In this document: piece after piece, positions 38,425-47,562 of the stretch
How the letters are laid out: the number at the start of each line of letters is the position of its first letter
Numbering within the stretch: the stretch's first letter is position 1
Origin: Bacillus sp. J37
GTDB lineage: Bacteria > Bacillota > Bacilli > Bacillales > Bacillaceae
DNA length: 64,000 nucleotides
NCBI RefSeq assembly: GCF_000518865.1
Contig: NZ_JAEK01000011.1
Coordinates: forward strand, 59,500 to 123,499
Reading direction: 5' to 3'
The notes under the pieces: model-generated
What the model was told of the DNA's origin: nothing
Databases searched by the model: none
What the model saw: the letters and a program-made list of their open reading frames with translations, nothing else
Made by a program: the position numbers and the translations under genes

Positions 38425-38458
38425 ACAAAATTATATCGAATGTTTTATTTTGTGTAAA
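38425..38458 (-). promoter_or_regulatory. Promoter with palindrome ahead of the CarH-like gene
   Basis: On the minus strand TTTACA (38458-38453) and TATAAT (38435-38430) are 17 bases apart, a near-ideal sigma-A promoter 32 bases before the GTG. An inverted repeat ACAAAAT...ATTTTGT (38453-38447 and 38431-38425) brackets the spacer and touches both boxes, so it could be the operator of an autoregulated gene. Confidence 0.7.
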
Positions 38459-38474
38459 CTTTGTATAACAATTG

Positions 38475-38504
38475 AACAACCATGCTTATGAAAGCATGGT
38501 TGTT
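38475..38504 (-). terminator. Hairpin between ypbG and the CarH-like gene
   Basis: AACAACCATGCTT and AAGCATGGTTGTT form a perfect 13-bp stem with a 4-base loop, 16 bases after the ypbG stop. The tail on the minus strand is CAATTGTTA, not a T run, so it may terminate weakly or have another role. Confidence 0.55.
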
Positions 38505-38520
38505 GTCCACGTATATAAGT

Positions 38521-39315
38521 TTATTTATAATCTTTCTTCGTCAAATGAAGATAATGAGCCTCTGCTGGAGCCCCTAATCTTAATGGTAATGCTGTTGTAC
38601 CATACCCATTACTAACTAAAAGGGTTGTATTCCTTAGATGATGTAATCCTCCTTTTTTATATAAACCAAAACCAAGAAAGCGGATTTGTCCACCATGAGT
38701 ATGCCCACTTAGCACTAACGAAATACGATCGTTTTGACTAATTTTGTGGTAAATATCCGGATTATGACTTACTAATATTCGAAAGTCCGTTTCTGACTTC
38801 TTAAGATCATTCAATGCCAAATCTAATCGATCCCTCTCACCGCTCATATCTTCTACACCTAATATAACTATTCTCTCGTTTGATGATGATGGAAGCTCTT
38901 TATATGTATTCTTTAAAACACTTACATTATTGTTTTCTAAGAGCGTTTCCAGTCTATTTTGGTTGACTTCATAATCATTGTTTCCATACACAAAATAAAC
39001 AGGGGCCAACTTTTTTAGTTCCCGTATATTCTGTTCCACCCTGGAAAACGGAACACCTGACTCAGTTAAATCTCCGCCAATCATTACAACATCAACTTGA
39101 TTTGGAATTTCTCCCAATAATTCATCTGAAACTGTTCTCCTATGTATATCAGATATAAAGAAAATGTTCAAAGAATCCAAATGTTCCGGGAATGTATCAA
39201 ATTCAATATGATGAATCGACACACGATTTTCTTTTGCTTTCAAATACATGACGATTATCATCAGAATAACAAAGCTCATTACGATAACTAACAATACTTG
39301 GATAAGATCCAACAT
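38521..39315 (-). CDS. ypbG: Membrane-anchored metallophosphoesterase YpbG
   Basis: Calcineurin-like phosphoesterase of 264 residues with an N-terminal membrane helix (about 3-25) and the metal-binding motifs SDIHRR, GGDLTE, GNND and SGHTHGGQ in order. These are the full set of ligands, so it should be active; the substrate is not known. Three ATG codons in a row follow AAGGGAG; the third (39315) has 6-base spacing and is chosen, though TTG 39312 is possible. Position matches ypbG of B. subtilis. A small structured repeat lies upstream. Confidence 0.85.
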   Translation of the reverse strand: MLDLIQVLLVIVMSFVILMIIVMYLKAKENRVSIHHIEFDTFPEHLDSLNIFFISDIHRRTVSDELLGEIPNQVDVVMIGGDLTESGVPFSRVEQNIRELKKLAPVYFVYGNNDYEVNQNRLETLLENNNVSVLKNTYKELPSSSNERIVILGVEDMSGERDRLDLALNDLKKSETDFRILVSHNPDIYHKISQNDRISLVLSGHTHGGQIRFLGFGLYKKGGLHHLRNTTLLVSNGYGTTALPLRLGAPAEAHYLHLTKKDYK

Positions 39316-39365
39316 CATCATCTCCCTTCTTGTACATGCAATATATCCATTATATATTAGCATCG

Positions 39366-39411
39366 CGACTTACCGCCAAGAATGGCAGAAGTCGATGTCA
39401 TTACTTATACT
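39366..39411 (-). repeat. Small structured repeat, copy B
   Basis: About 46 bases similar to 12440-12488. On the minus strand it folds as GACTT-CT-GCCA / TGGC-GGT-AAGTC, nearly perfect. It lies about 50 bases upstream of ypbG. A 14-codon open frame (MTSTSAILGGKSRC) also spans it on the minus strand. The inner arms GCCA/TGGC replace TCCA/TGGA of copy A. Confidence 0.55.
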
Positions 39412-39437
39412 TTTATCCTTTAATATAAACAAAAAAA

Positions 39438-39464
39438 CCTTCGTTTCTAAAATTCGAAAGAAGG
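39438..39464 (-). terminator. Terminator downstream of ypbF
   Basis: CCTTC-TTTC and GAAA-GAAGG pair (with a one-base bulge) and are followed by seven T on the minus strand, 17 bases after the ypbF stop. Confidence 0.85.
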
Positions 39465-39480
39465 GAGAATTATCGGTTTA

Positions 39481-39948
39481 TTACTTACTTTCATGAAATA
39501 GATTTATATCAAACTCTTTTTTCATCATGGTAAAAACTTCGTGTCTATTTTGCCACTGTGCGGGCTGTGGCCATAGTTCTGTGCTTTTTCTAATCACTTC
39601 ACATCTTAAATTATGATACTCAGTTTCTGCTTTGTCTTCTTTTTTCTTAAAATATTGTGCTGTTGCATAACCTGCTACAATAAGCAGGATAAAAAAGATA
39701 TGCATTTCATTATCGAATATCATTTGAAGAACCACATCCATTTGTCCACCGGCTGGTTTTATAATAAATGCATAAAGATACACGATGAACCCCATTATTA
39801 AGACAAACGTAAAAAATTGAGTTCTAAAACATTTCATTTTATATTTTTCAAACTTGCGTTTACGGTCAACCAAATGATCGAGCATCTGTTTTGTCGGCTC
39901 ATCAGTATGATTCCTTAATAATTGAATACTTGGTTCGATTATGCTCAC
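39481..39948 (-). CDS. ypbF: YpbF-like membrane protein
   Basis: A 155-residue protein with two predicted membrane helices (about 43-62 and 81-98) in an otherwise charged, helical sequence. It occupies the place of ypbF between ypbG and ypbE in B. subtilis and has a similar length. The frame starts with GTG 39948, but the GAGGGG motif is only 2 bases upstream, so the true start may be a few codons further in. Function unknown. Confidence 0.65.
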   Translation of the reverse strand: MSIIEPSIQLLRNHTDEPTKQMLDHLVDRKRKFEKYKMKCFRTQFFTFVLIMGFIVYLYAFIIKPAGGQMDVVLQMIFDNEMHIFFILLIVAGYATAQYFKKKEDKAETEYHNLRCEVIRKSTELWPQPAQWQNRHEVFTMMKKEFDINLFHESK

Positions 39949-40032
39949 TTCCCCTCATACAACGAAATAGGATCTATTACATTGTATGAGGTCGTCCATA
40001 TAGTTATGAGCTATATCATTAGGTACTTTTCT

Positions 40033-40725
40033 TTATTTAATAGGAATTTTTAATAATTGACCTTCGTATATCTCATTTCCGGAAAATTGATTATACTGTC
40101 TAATTATTTCTTCTCCGGAGCGGTTATTATAATACTTTATAGCTATGCTAAACAGTGTTTCGCCAGCTGCCACTTTATGTGTTTTAATCTCACTATATTG
40201 CTTCTCACTTCCTTTTTCATTACTCTCTGATTGAGTCTCTTGATTAGTAGTGGTATTCGTTGAATTGACAGTTTCTGACTCTTTTTGTTTTTCTTCTGTT
40301 TCGATAGTAGGAGCAGATTCGTCAGCAACCTCATTTTTATCACTCGGGTCAGTGTTCCCCTTAGTTTCCGGTTCAATAACCTCATTATCGTTCTGTGATT
40401 GTTCTGTTTCAATTGATTGGTTATCAGGCTGTTTGATTTTAGGAATATAAACTCTATCTTCTCCTAGATTCAATTTATCAGTCGAGCTTTCATCCTCTTG
40501 TGAGCCATAGTAAAGGTTTAAAGACAAAATAAGTATTGGAAGCAGGATAAAAAATAAGGCCAAAATGCTAATAATAGGATATTTCAATTTTGGTTTGTTT
40601 TTTTTGTCTTTACCTTTATGAATCTCACTTCGTGGGGGATATTTCCCATTTTCCTGTTTGTATTCGTCGATCATCCTTGTTCTTAAACCTTCAGCTTGAT
40701 CTGATCGTTTTTCATGATCATTCAT
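40033..40725 (-). CDS. ypbE: LysM-domain membrane protein YpbE
   Basis: A 230-residue protein with a cytoplasmic N-terminal part, a membrane helix at about 49-71, a Ser/Thr/Glu/Asn-rich linker (75-180) and a C-terminal LysM domain (about 183-228, THKVAAGETLFSIAIKYYNN). It probably binds peptidoglycan outside the membrane. ATG 40725 overlaps the ypbD stop by 4 bases and GAGGTGA lies upstream, so it belongs to the ypbB-recQ-ypbD-ypbE transcript. Known in B. subtilis only as YpbE; role unclear. Confidence 0.85.
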   Translation of the reverse strand: MNDHEKRSDQAEGLRTRMIDEYKQENGKYPPRSEIHKGKDKKNKPKLKYPIISILALFFILLPILILSLNLYYGSQEDESSTDKLNLGEDRVYIPKIKQPDNQSIETEQSQNDNEVIEPETKGNTDPSDKNEVADESAPTIETEEKQKESETVNSTNTTTNQETQSESNEKGSEKQYSEIKTHKVAAGETLFSIAIKYYNNRSGEEIIRQYNQFSGNEIYEGQLLKIPIK

Positions 40726-41312
40726 ATGTTTTCACCTCTCACATATTGCACCCTTATTTGAATGGCAAAGATTAAATCAATCAAAAAATGAGCTAAAATG
40801 GTTGTATAGAGGTTCTCCGTTATTTCATAAACAACTCCTAATAAGAAACTAATTGATATAACCATAATAAATAAAAGCCACTTGGAAAGATATCGAAAAT
40901 GCAAAACAGCGAAAATGAGGCTGGCAATTAATAATCCAAGATGAGTTTGAATGACACCTCTAAACAATATTTCTTCTGAGACTGCAATTAAAGCAGTTAA
41001 GAAAATAATATGTGGAACAGATCTTTTTTGAAAGATTTTTTCATTTATACCCCCATCATCAACAAGGTCCTTTGGTGCCAGTTTAAAGATGATAAAATCA
41101 ACGATAATAACGAATAAAGCAGTACCTATACCATAATAGATAAATTGCAAATCTCGTATATCAAAAAGTTGTAAGAATTCATATACATCATGAAATAGAA
41201 AGATCCCCAAGACAAAAGAAAAACAAATTAGTAATAATTGGGTGAAATATAAATTTTGAACTATTTGATTATCTGTTAATTGTTTTATTTGCTCATTCTG
41301 GTTTTTAAACAA
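40722..41312 (-). CDS. ypbD: CPBP family intramembrane metalloprotease YpbD
   Basis: A 196-residue polytopic membrane protein of the CPBP (Abi) family. The motif SEEILFRGVIQ supplies the conserved EExxxR, followed by His in FAVLHFRYLSKW and in LAHFLIDLI. About five to six membrane helices are predicted. The TTG start at 41312 is 3 bases after the recQ stop, with a weak GAGTGA upstream. Position matches ypbD of B. subtilis; substrates unknown. Confidence 0.85.
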   Translation of the reverse strand: MFKNQNEQIKQLTDNQIVQNLYFTQLLLICFSFVLGIFLFHDVYEFLQLFDIRDLQFIYYGIGTALFVIIVDFIIFKLAPKDLVDDGGINEKIFQKRSVPHIIFLTALIAVSEEILFRGVIQTHLGLLIASLIFAVLHFRYLSKWLLFIMVISISFLLGVVYEITENLYTTILAHFLIDLIFAIQIRVQYVRGENI

Positions 41313-41315
41313 ATC

Positions 41316-42803
41316 TTAATCACTCGCCTTGCAAAAAATCAACTTTAATTCTTCTTGCCAATTTAAATCTTGCTCTTCAATATTATTTTGTTCTTCTTGA
41401 TAGCAGTCATAATCAATCCCACAAGCATCACAACAATTTTCCACTTGATCAATCAGGATATCATCAAAATAGGCAAGCAGTTTTTTTCGTCTACATCCTT
41501 TATCCGTTAACCACTTAAACATTTCTGTTAACTTTTGTTGTTTTATTGCTATTCTATGTTCAATTTTCTGCCAAATGGTTGATATCATTTGTTCAGTATC
41601 CATGGAAGAATTTGAAAGGTTTTCATAAGCATGTTCTACATATCTCCATTGAGTTTCCGTTAGACCACACCACTGTTGAATGAATTCAAATGAAGGTTCG
41701 TGCTTGTTTTGTAAATAGTGAATCGTTCTGCTTAAGTCATTATATGAAGGAAACTCCGATTCAACCAATGACTTAGGTATTTCATAATCCGTATCGGTTA
41801 TTAATGTGATGGCAATACTTTTATGACCGTCACGACCTGCTCTCCCGATTTCCTGCATATAAGACTCTAATTGAGAGGGAAAATGAAAATGTATAACATA
41901 ACGAATATTCGCTTTGTTTATCCCCATTCCAAAGGCATTTGTACAACATACAATATTTAATTGATTATATAGAAATTGTTGTTGAATTAATATCCGTTGT
42001 TCTTGATCCATACCACCATGATAATAAGCAACCTGGTCCATTCCGGATTCGATTAGGATATGCGCCAGTCTTTCCGTCCAAATTCGGCTTGAACAATAAA
42101 TAATTCCCGGACCCTTTAAAGTATGCACAATTTGTTTTAATCGATTGACCTTATCATCGATGGATTGATGCTTTTCGACCGACATAGCAATATTAGGACG
42201 GTTAATAGAGTAAATGAATGTTTTAACATCTTGATTTAAACGAAGAATTTGCCGGACATCCTCTAAAACCTGCTTAGTAGCTGTCGCTGTTAATGCCAAG
42301 CAAGGAGGATTATGAAGCTTCTCCCTTAGTTCACCCAACTTAGAATAATCCGGCCTAAAATCATGCCCCCACTGTGAAATGCAATGCGCCTCATCCACGA
42401 CAAAAAGTGATATATTTGCTTCTGTTAATGCCTCTATCACATAATCAATTTGTAAAATTTCCGGAGAAGCATAGATGTACCGGTACTCCTTTAGTTGCTT
42501 TAAAATCTTTTTTCTTTTCATAAAAGAAACCGAGCTGTTTAAAGCTACCACGTTCTTTTCACCCCTCTGTTTGATTTGCTCTACCTGATCTTCCATAAGA
42601 GACAGCAAAGGTGAGATGATAAGAATTGGTCCTTGTAATATATAACCCGGCAGTTGATAACAAAGCGATTTTCCTCCCCCGGTCGGAAGCATTGCTATCA
42701 CATCTTTTCTTTGTATAACTGCTTCAATAATCTCTTTCTGACCTGTACGAAAATGCTTGAGATTAAAATGTATGTGAAGGACGTCCTCTAATTGCTCAAT
42801 CAT
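41316..42803 (-). CDS. recQ: ATP-dependent DNA helicase RecQ
   Basis: 3'-5' superfamily 2 helicase acting in recombinational repair. Walker A is [13 protein letters not shown] (about 41-53), the DEAH box is [19 protein letters not shown], motif III is LALTATAT, motif V-VI includes [18 protein letters not shown] and [11 protein letters not shown]. The C-terminal zinc-binding part shows [10 protein letters not shown] and CCDACG. At 495 residues it is the short form without an extended HRDC tail. Its ATG overlaps ypbB by 4 bases. A second, longer RecQ (recS/recQ) is expected elsewhere. Confidence 0.95.
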   Translation of the reverse strand: MIEQLEDVLHIHFNLKHFRTGQKEIIEAVIQRKDVIAMLPTGGGKSLCYQLPGYILQGPILIISPLLSLMEDQVEQIKQRGEKNVVALNSSVSFMKRKKILKQLKEYRYIYASPEILQIDYVIEALTEANISLFVVDEAHCISQWGHDFRPDYSKLGELREKLHNPPCLALTATATKQVLEDVRQILRLNQDVKTFIYSINRPNIAMSVEKHQSIDDKVNRLKQIVHTLKGPGIIYCSSRIWTERLAHILIESGMDQVAYYHGGMDQEQRILIQQQFLYNQLNIVCCTNAFGMGINKANIRYVIHFHFPSQLESYMQEIGRAGRDGHKSIAITLITDTDYEIPKSLVESEFPSYNDLSRTIHYLQNKHEPSFEFIQQWCGLTETQWRYVEHAYENLSNSSMDTEQMISTIWQKIEHRIAIKQQKLTEMFKWLTDKGCRRKKLLAYFDDILIDQVENCCDACGIDYDCYQEEQNNIEEQDLNWQEELKLIFCKASD

Positions 42804-43861
42804 TTTCTCCTCCCATTTAAAGCAAACGCCAGCCTTATTTGAAAATAGCTATATTTATGACCTAAATATTCTTTAACTTTTTTTAGCTGATGTGTTTGTA
42901 ACTCTTCAATTGCTTTCATTATTTTACTGTAGTCATTTTCACGCAAAAAAAATGACGGATAATATTGAGGATCATGTAATGTTAATTCAACAATATGATC
43001 CTCGATTGTACTTTCTTTTAATTTTCTCATAATAGCTATTTCTTTGATGTTCTTTCCCTGTAAAACAAATGATCTTGTCACTTTAGTTGAGGTCGTCAAT
43101 GCAGCCTGATTAGCTTTATCCTTAATGATAGTATTTAAAATTTCAAAGCTGTTTTCCCGGCTTTGTTGCAATTTTATAATGGAATGAATGATATTCCAAA
43201 ACACCAAATACACATAAAATGGATCCTCATCATGCTTATATGCGATTTGCTCAAAAGTTAGCCCGATTTTCTTGCAGGATGTCAGTCTTTGAACAACAAT
43301 AGTTGCTTCTTTAGAAGAGTGCTGTTTCAAAACAGTTTCAAGTTCTTTATATAGCTTTTCCGTTAAAGCTTCCCTTTGTACATTGCCCTTTTTTAAAAAT
43401 CTCTTTACCCATTGTAGGTCTTCCTGGTTTTTTGTTATAGGTAAGTACCCTTTCCTTCCGTATGTCAAGTTTGACACTACTTGAACTAACAAAGACAATC
43501 TTTTCCAAAAAACTCTGCTTACATCACCATATTGCCATCCATCCAGTGAAGAAGGTATTGGTTTTTCTTCAAGTTTTTTCAAAAGTACTTCTTTCCCTTT
43601 AGGTGTTATGATGCAAAGATTATCGGGCAAGATGTCAATAAGTTCTTCTTGATTGAGTAATTCCCATGCTGCATCGATTTGCTTCCTAGATAGTTTAGGA
43701 ATTATTCCAAACAAATGAGTAAGATTAAAAAGTTTGCCATCTTGAATCGTTTGTGAAGATTTTTTTCCTTTAAGTAAATGATAAATAGCGGAGACTGTTC
43801 TTTCTCCATTAAGTTGGTTTACACAATTAAGCAAAACTGTATGAAAATAATCTAGCTTCAT
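42800..43861 (-). CDS. ypbB: YpbB-like protein with C-terminal helix-turn-helix
   Basis: A 353-residue soluble protein with the length and position of B. subtilis YpbB, directly upstream of and overlapping recQ by 4 bases. The C-terminal part (about 260-350, [20 protein letters not shown] and [18 protein letters not shown]) looks like a helix-turn-helix of the type found beside RecQ helicases. No catalytic motif is visible. The tight coupling suggests a helper of RecQ, which is inference. ATG 43861 follows GGTGG. Confidence 0.85.
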   Translation of the reverse strand: MKLDYFHTVLLNCVNQLNGERTVSAIYHLLKGKKSSQTIQDGKLFNLTHLFGIIPKLSRKQIDAAWELLNQEELIDILPDNLCIITPKGKEVLLKKLEEKPIPSSLDGWQYGDVSRVFWKRLSLLVQVVSNLTYGRKGYLPITKNQEDLQWVKRFLKKGNVQREALTEKLYKELETVLKQHSSKEATIVVQRLTSCKKIGLTFEQIAYKHDEDPFYVYLVFWNIIHSIIKLQQSRENSFEILNTIIKDKANQAALTTSTKVTRSFVLQGKNIKEIAIMRKLKESTIEDHIVELTLHDPQYYPSFFLRENDYSKIMKAIEELQTHQLKKVKEYLGHKYSYFQIRLAFALNGRRK

Positions 43862-44028
43862 TATACCACCCTACAATGTTTGACAATATTCGATTACATT
43901 CTCTATTTTAACAAATTTATGGACATTCGTTTACCATAATTACTCGTAAACACACATCAATTAGCAATACATTTGTCAAAAAGATGTGGAATTTCATGAC
44001 TTCAATGGAGTAACAGAAGAGTTTTTTA

Positions 44029-44057
44029 TTGAAAAGTCGAAAAATCCGATTTACAAT
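44029..44057 (+). promoter_or_regulatory. Sigma-A-type promoter of fer
   Basis: TTGAAA (44029-44034) and TACAAT (44052-44057) are 17 bases apart in the 304-bp divergent gap between ypbB and fer. The predicted leader is about 100 bases and includes the palindrome at 44117-44142. I found no comparably good promoter for ypbB on the other strand. Confidence 0.65.
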
Positions 44058-44116
44058 ACTATGTAGGGCAAAGAGAGAATGATGATATTCAATGGAATTC
44101 ACTCATTTAATCAGTA

Positions 44117-44142
44117 ATACCATATAATAAAAAATATGGTAT
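44117..44142 (+). promoter_or_regulatory. Palindrome in the fer leader
   Basis: ATACCATAT and ATATGGTAT form a perfect 9-bp inverted repeat with an 8-base AT loop, followed by GATTTTTT and then the AGGAGG of fer. It could be an AU-rich attenuator hairpin, or an operator if TATAAT in its left arm serves as a -10. Confidence 0.5.
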
Positions 44143-44144
44143 GA

Positions 44145-44414
<270 letters not shown>

Positions 44415-44422
44415 TTGTATGT

Positions 44423-44521
44423 AAAAAAGATGGCTTATGGAACTGATTCATCCTTCCCTTATAGAACTGCTAAATTCTCTATAAGAAGGATGTGGGATCG
44501 GTTTCAAGCCATCTTTTTTTT
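44423..44521. terminator. Very long bidirectional terminator fer/M23 peptidase
   Basis: AAAAAAGATGGCTT (44423-44436) pairs perfectly with AAGCCATCTTTTTT (44506-44519). Further in, AAC/GTT, GAT/ATC, CCTTC-TTATAGA and TCTATAA-GAAGG pair up to a 12-base loop. The arms run on for almost 99 bases with T runs on both strands. Confidence 0.9.
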
Positions 44522-44541
44522 GAAAATAACTAACTTTTTAT

Positions 44542-45432
44542 TTATTTATTTATGACTAATACCTGCTCCGGGTAGATCTTTTCCGAAGTTATATCATTAA
44601 TCTTCTTAATTGCCTCTGGACTTGTACTAAATTCTGCTGCAATTGATTGTATTGTATCACCGGGCTGCACCACATAATTTGCGCTGTTTTTTATAAAAAT
44701 TGTCAGTTCCTGATTTGGGAAAATCACGTCATTCTTTAGATTATTCCATTTTTTTATAGATGAAACGGATACATTAAATGTATCTGATAATCTCCACAAC
44801 GTATCACCTTTCACAACTGTAATCACATTTTTTTGTGGGTTTTCTTCATGTTTATCGGTTGTTGTTTCTAGCAAACTGCCTTGCGCATTTGTTTCAACTG
44901 TATCATTGCCCCTATCTTCAGCGTAAACAGTTTGTTTTCCATCCTCTTTAAATACAAACAATGGATCTACTGCATGTTCCTTTTCAAAAGTCCATTCCCC
45001 TTTATGTAATTCAAAGTGCAAATGTGTTCCGGTCGAGACTCCTGTGTTTCCAATTATACCCAGGACTTGTCCTTTTGTTACTTTTTCTCCTTGTTGAACA
45101 TTTCTTTCCCTTAAATGTGCATAGACTGTTTCATAACCTTCAGGATGTTGGATAAATACAACATGTCCGTATGTGTCTGAGTAATATGATTTCACTACCA
45201 AACCTGAAGACACTGAGATAATTTGTGCTCCTTCAGGTGCAGCAATATCAATTCCCTTATGTTTTCCATTACGAGTTCCAAATGTATCCGTTATTGTTCC
45301 TTTAACAGGTTGAATCCATGTGTGCTCGAGTTCCTTTATGTGTGACTCTGCCTTTGCACTATTGGTAACAACTAAAAATAGACCAAAGAAAATACAAATC
45401 GTACATACAAAAAGATTTTGCCTAGATTGCAT
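44542..45432 (-). CDS. Secreted M23 peptidase with two LysM domains
   Basis: A 296-residue exported protein: signal peptide 1-28 (ending AKA), a LytM/M23 endopeptidase domain (about 38-160) and two C-terminal LysM repeats (about 205-250 and 252-296). The zinc and active-site motifs are complete: His58-x3-Asp62 in HKGIDIAAP, His106 in YAHL, and His137-Leu-His139 in GTHLHFELH. It should cleave peptide crosslinks of the wall. GGGGG lies 6 bases before ATG 45432. I do not know an exact B. subtilis counterpart at this position. It is monocistronic, between fer and rsiX. Confidence 0.9.
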   Translation of the reverse strand: MQSRQNLFVCTICIFFGLFLVVTNSAKAESHIKELEHTWIQPVKGTITDTFGTRNGKHKGIDIAAPEGAQIISVSSGLVVKSYYSDTYGHVVFIQHPEGYETVYAHLRERNVQQGEKVTKGQVLGIIGNTGVSTGTHLHFELHKGEWTFEKEHAVDPLFVFKEDGKQTVYAEDRGNDTVETNAQGSLLETTTDKHEENPQKNVITVVKGDTLWRLSDTFNVSVSSIKKWNNLKNDVIFPNQELTIFIKNSANYVVQPGDTIQSIAAEFSTSPEAIKKINDITSEKIYPEQVLVINK

Positions 45433-45582
45433 TCTTGTCCCCCATTTTTGTTTTTTTGACTATTTTCTTACGTTGCTTAGCTTGTAACTATGGAAAAACA
45501 AAGTACAAATTTAAGGATTTACCATTTTGGAGGAGCATATACTATATTTTTCTTTTGAAGAGATATTCTGGACATTTAAAAA

Positions 45583-45607
45583 AAGAGACTCAGCACCTGA
45601 GTCTCTT
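45583..45607 (-). terminator. Terminator overlapping the rsiX stop
   Basis: AAGAGACTCA and TGAGTCTCTT pair perfectly around a 5-base loop and are followed by TTTTTT on the minus strand. The first stem bases overlap the rsiX stop codon. Confidence 0.93.
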
Positions 45608-46793
45608 AATCATTCCCATCTATAGGATTTGGTGAAAAAGGTACTTCTAATGGTCTTGAAACATCCATTACACCAATTTCTTTTTCTTTCGTACCATTGA
45701 ATTGAACGGTTTCATATCCAAAATCTTTAGCAGTTAATAAAATAGATTCTAACATAATAATGCTTTCTTCATTATTTTCGACATTTGCATTTTGCTTAAA
45801 GTCAATTTCTAGTCGCTCTCCATCTTCTTTAATGTCAATTTGCCCTATATGTTCCTGGATAGAGGGTTTTAGTTCCTGCTCATCAATTCCCTTTTTCATT
45901 ATGGCTATTGCCTCTTCAATTGTCGGAAGCGATTCCGGGGACGGGACAAGTAATTTTGCCTTTGACTCATCATACTGATATACAAGATATGCTTTATTTC
46001 TCGTTTCTGTAATTTCTAATTCCTCTTCTTGACCATAATTGCTAAATTCAATTCCCTCTACCCCATTTGTGAACAAGTTTGCCTTTTTATACCCCAGCCA
46101 TCTAAATGTTTCAATTATAGACTCTTTATAAGCAACTTCAGAACCAGATCCTGTAATACTACCATTATCAGATTTATAATTAATTATAATTTCATTATTG
46201 TTTTCTTCCTCGAGATCTGTATTTGTCAATGCTATCCTTAAAGGCCCAAGTTTTTCTGCAAATTTGTCTGGATTGAATGTTTCAATTTGATCAAGTTCTT
46301 CCTTACCTGCTTCCTCCTTGAAACTGACCGGTATAATATTTTGTAAACTCTCATCTGTTAATCCAACTGTTATAAAATTCGCAGAATCATCTGCATCTGT
46401 TACAAATGTTTCCTGTTCAATTTCTTTTCTGCTAAGTTCAACCTTTTCATTATTCCGATCTTCTGCAATTGATGATTCCGCCATTTGAAGTTCTTGCCCG
46501 GAATTGTTTTCAGCTTTTGTTGACTCTGAGGAAGAGGTCGATGCCATATCCATTGCATTTTCCTCATTTGTACTTGTAATACTTTGAAAGAGCAGTGGTG
46601 ATATTAAAGCTAAAATAAATAATACGGCAATTGTGGCAACAGTTGGAGCAACCCAAATTCGCTTTTTCTTTTTATATTGAACTTTATAATAGATATTTTG
46701 ATATAATTCTTTTTTACTTTGTTTATCTCTAACAGAGGGTAATTGTTGTAAAAGTTGCTGAAGTTGCTCCTCATTCCACTCCCGTTTTTTCAA
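45606..46793 (-). CDS. rsiX: Anti-sigma factor RsiX
   Basis: Membrane-bound inhibitor of sigma-X. The 395 residues start with a cytoplasmic segment (EWNEEQLQQLLQQLPSVRDK), one membrane helix at about 48-68 (VAPTVATIAVLFILALISPL), and a long acidic extracellular part with two GerMN-like halves. It overlaps sigX by 23 bases and starts with TTG 46793. The N-terminus resembles B. subtilis RsiX (WNEEQIKELLSQLPAVKD), though it is somewhat longer than the 368 residues I recall. Confidence 0.9.
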   Translation of the reverse strand: MKKREWNEEQLQQLLQQLPSVRDKQSKKELYQNIYYKVQYKKKKRIWVAPTVATIAVLFILALISPLLFQSITSTNEENAMDMASTSSSESTKAENNSGQELQMAESSIAEDRNNEKVELSRKEIEQETFVTDADDSANFITVGLTDESLQNIIPVSFKEEAGKEELDQIETFNPDKFAEKLGPLRIALTNTDLEEENNNEIIINYKSDNGSITGSGSEVAYKESIIETFRWLGYKKANLFTNGVEGIEFSNYGQEEELEITETRNKAYLVYQYDESKAKLLVPSPESLPTIEEAIAIMKKGIDEQELKPSIQEHIGQIDIKEDGERLEIDFKQNANVENNEESIIMLESILLTAKDFGYETVQFNGTKEKEIGVMDVSRPLEVPFSPNPIDGND

Positions 46794-47322
46794 TCGAAAG
46801 TCCCTCCTTTTCCGTAAGGTTGATCATTTGTTTTTGTAATTGTTTAATCGCCCGATGTTGAGTTGTTTTTACTTTACTCACAGACCAACCTAAGACATCC
46901 GCCGTTTCAGTTATTGACATCTCTTGAATATATCGTAAAATAATAACAGCGCGTTGGTCAATGGAACAAGCATTCAAGGCACGATATATCCATTGAACCT
47001 GTTCATTTTGTATTGCAATTTCTTCGGGTAGCGGCTGTCCATCATCTTCAATTTGATGTTGGTCCCATTCAAAACGTTCTAATATTCTTTGCCGAATCGT
47101 TTTCTGCTTTCTAAACCAATCAATTGCAACATGTCTCGCAATTGAAATTAGCCAGGTTTTCTCGCTGCTCCTACCTTCAAAACGATCATATGATTTCAGG
47201 ACACGAATATAAACTTCTTGAACTAAATCTTCCGCTTGTTCACGACTTTTCACCATATAAAACAAAAACTGAAAAAGATCGTGATGATATTTTTCATATA
47301 GTTGGTGAAAGGTATCCTCCAT
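46771..47322 (-). CDS. sigX: ECF sigma factor SigX
   Basis: Extracytoplasmic-function sigma factor controlling envelope charge and antimicrobial-peptide resistance genes in B. subtilis. Region 2 shows QFLFYMVKSREQAEDLVQEV, YIRVLKSYDRFEGRSSEKTW and LISIARHVAIDWFRKQ; region 4 shows IDQRAVIILRYIQEMSITET and SVSKVKTTQHRAIKQL. ATG 47322 (183 residues) is chosen: GGAGGG lies 6 bases upstream and MEDTFHQLYEKYH aligns with the family start. A sigma-X-type promoter lies just upstream, indicating autoregulation. Confidence 0.95.
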   Translation of the reverse strand: MEDTFHQLYEKYHHDLFQFLFYMVKSREQAEDLVQEVYIRVLKSYDRFEGRSSEKTWLISIARHVAIDWFRKQKTIRQRILERFEWDQHQIEDDGQPLPEEIAIQNEQVQWIYRALNACSIDQRAVIILRYIQEMSITETADVLGWSVSKVKTTQHRAIKQLQKQMINLTEKEGLSIEKTGVE

Positions 47323-47347
47323 GAATAACCCTCCATTCATTTGTTTA

Positions 47348-47373
47348 GTCGAAAAAAATATAGTAAAGTTGCA
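47348..47373 (-). promoter_or_regulatory. Autoregulatory sigma-X-type promoter
   Basis: On the minus strand TGCAAC (47373-47368) and CGAC (47351-47348) are 16 bases apart, with a T-rich spacer. This fits the known sigma-X pattern of TGTAAC and CGAC, 26 bases ahead of the sigX start. Confidence 0.8.
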
Positions 47374-47480
47374 CTTTTTGTAAGTTGAAATATATTTGAA
47401 ATATATATGTAATAATCGACAACCACTAACTACTACTTTAACATATTGGAGGTAAATCTATTAGTCTAATTTCCAATAAA

Positions 47481-47521
47481 AAATCGCCGGAACCATATTC
47501 CTAACATGGTTCCGGCAATTT
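47481..47521 (-). terminator. Strong terminator after the cobalamin adenosyltransferase gene
   Basis: AAATTGCCGGAACCAT and ATGGTTCCGGCGATTT pair almost perfectly (16 positions, one mismatch), followed by TTTATTGG on the minus strand. It also insulates sigX from upstream transcription. Confidence 0.93.
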
Positions 47522-47562
47522 TAGTTATGATCTATTGTTTTTTAATAAATCTATGGTATTTT

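Noticed and set aside
45435..45635. Plus-strand frame between the M23 gene and rsiX
   Set aside because: No ribosome binding site, and it runs into the rsiX terminator and coding sequence.
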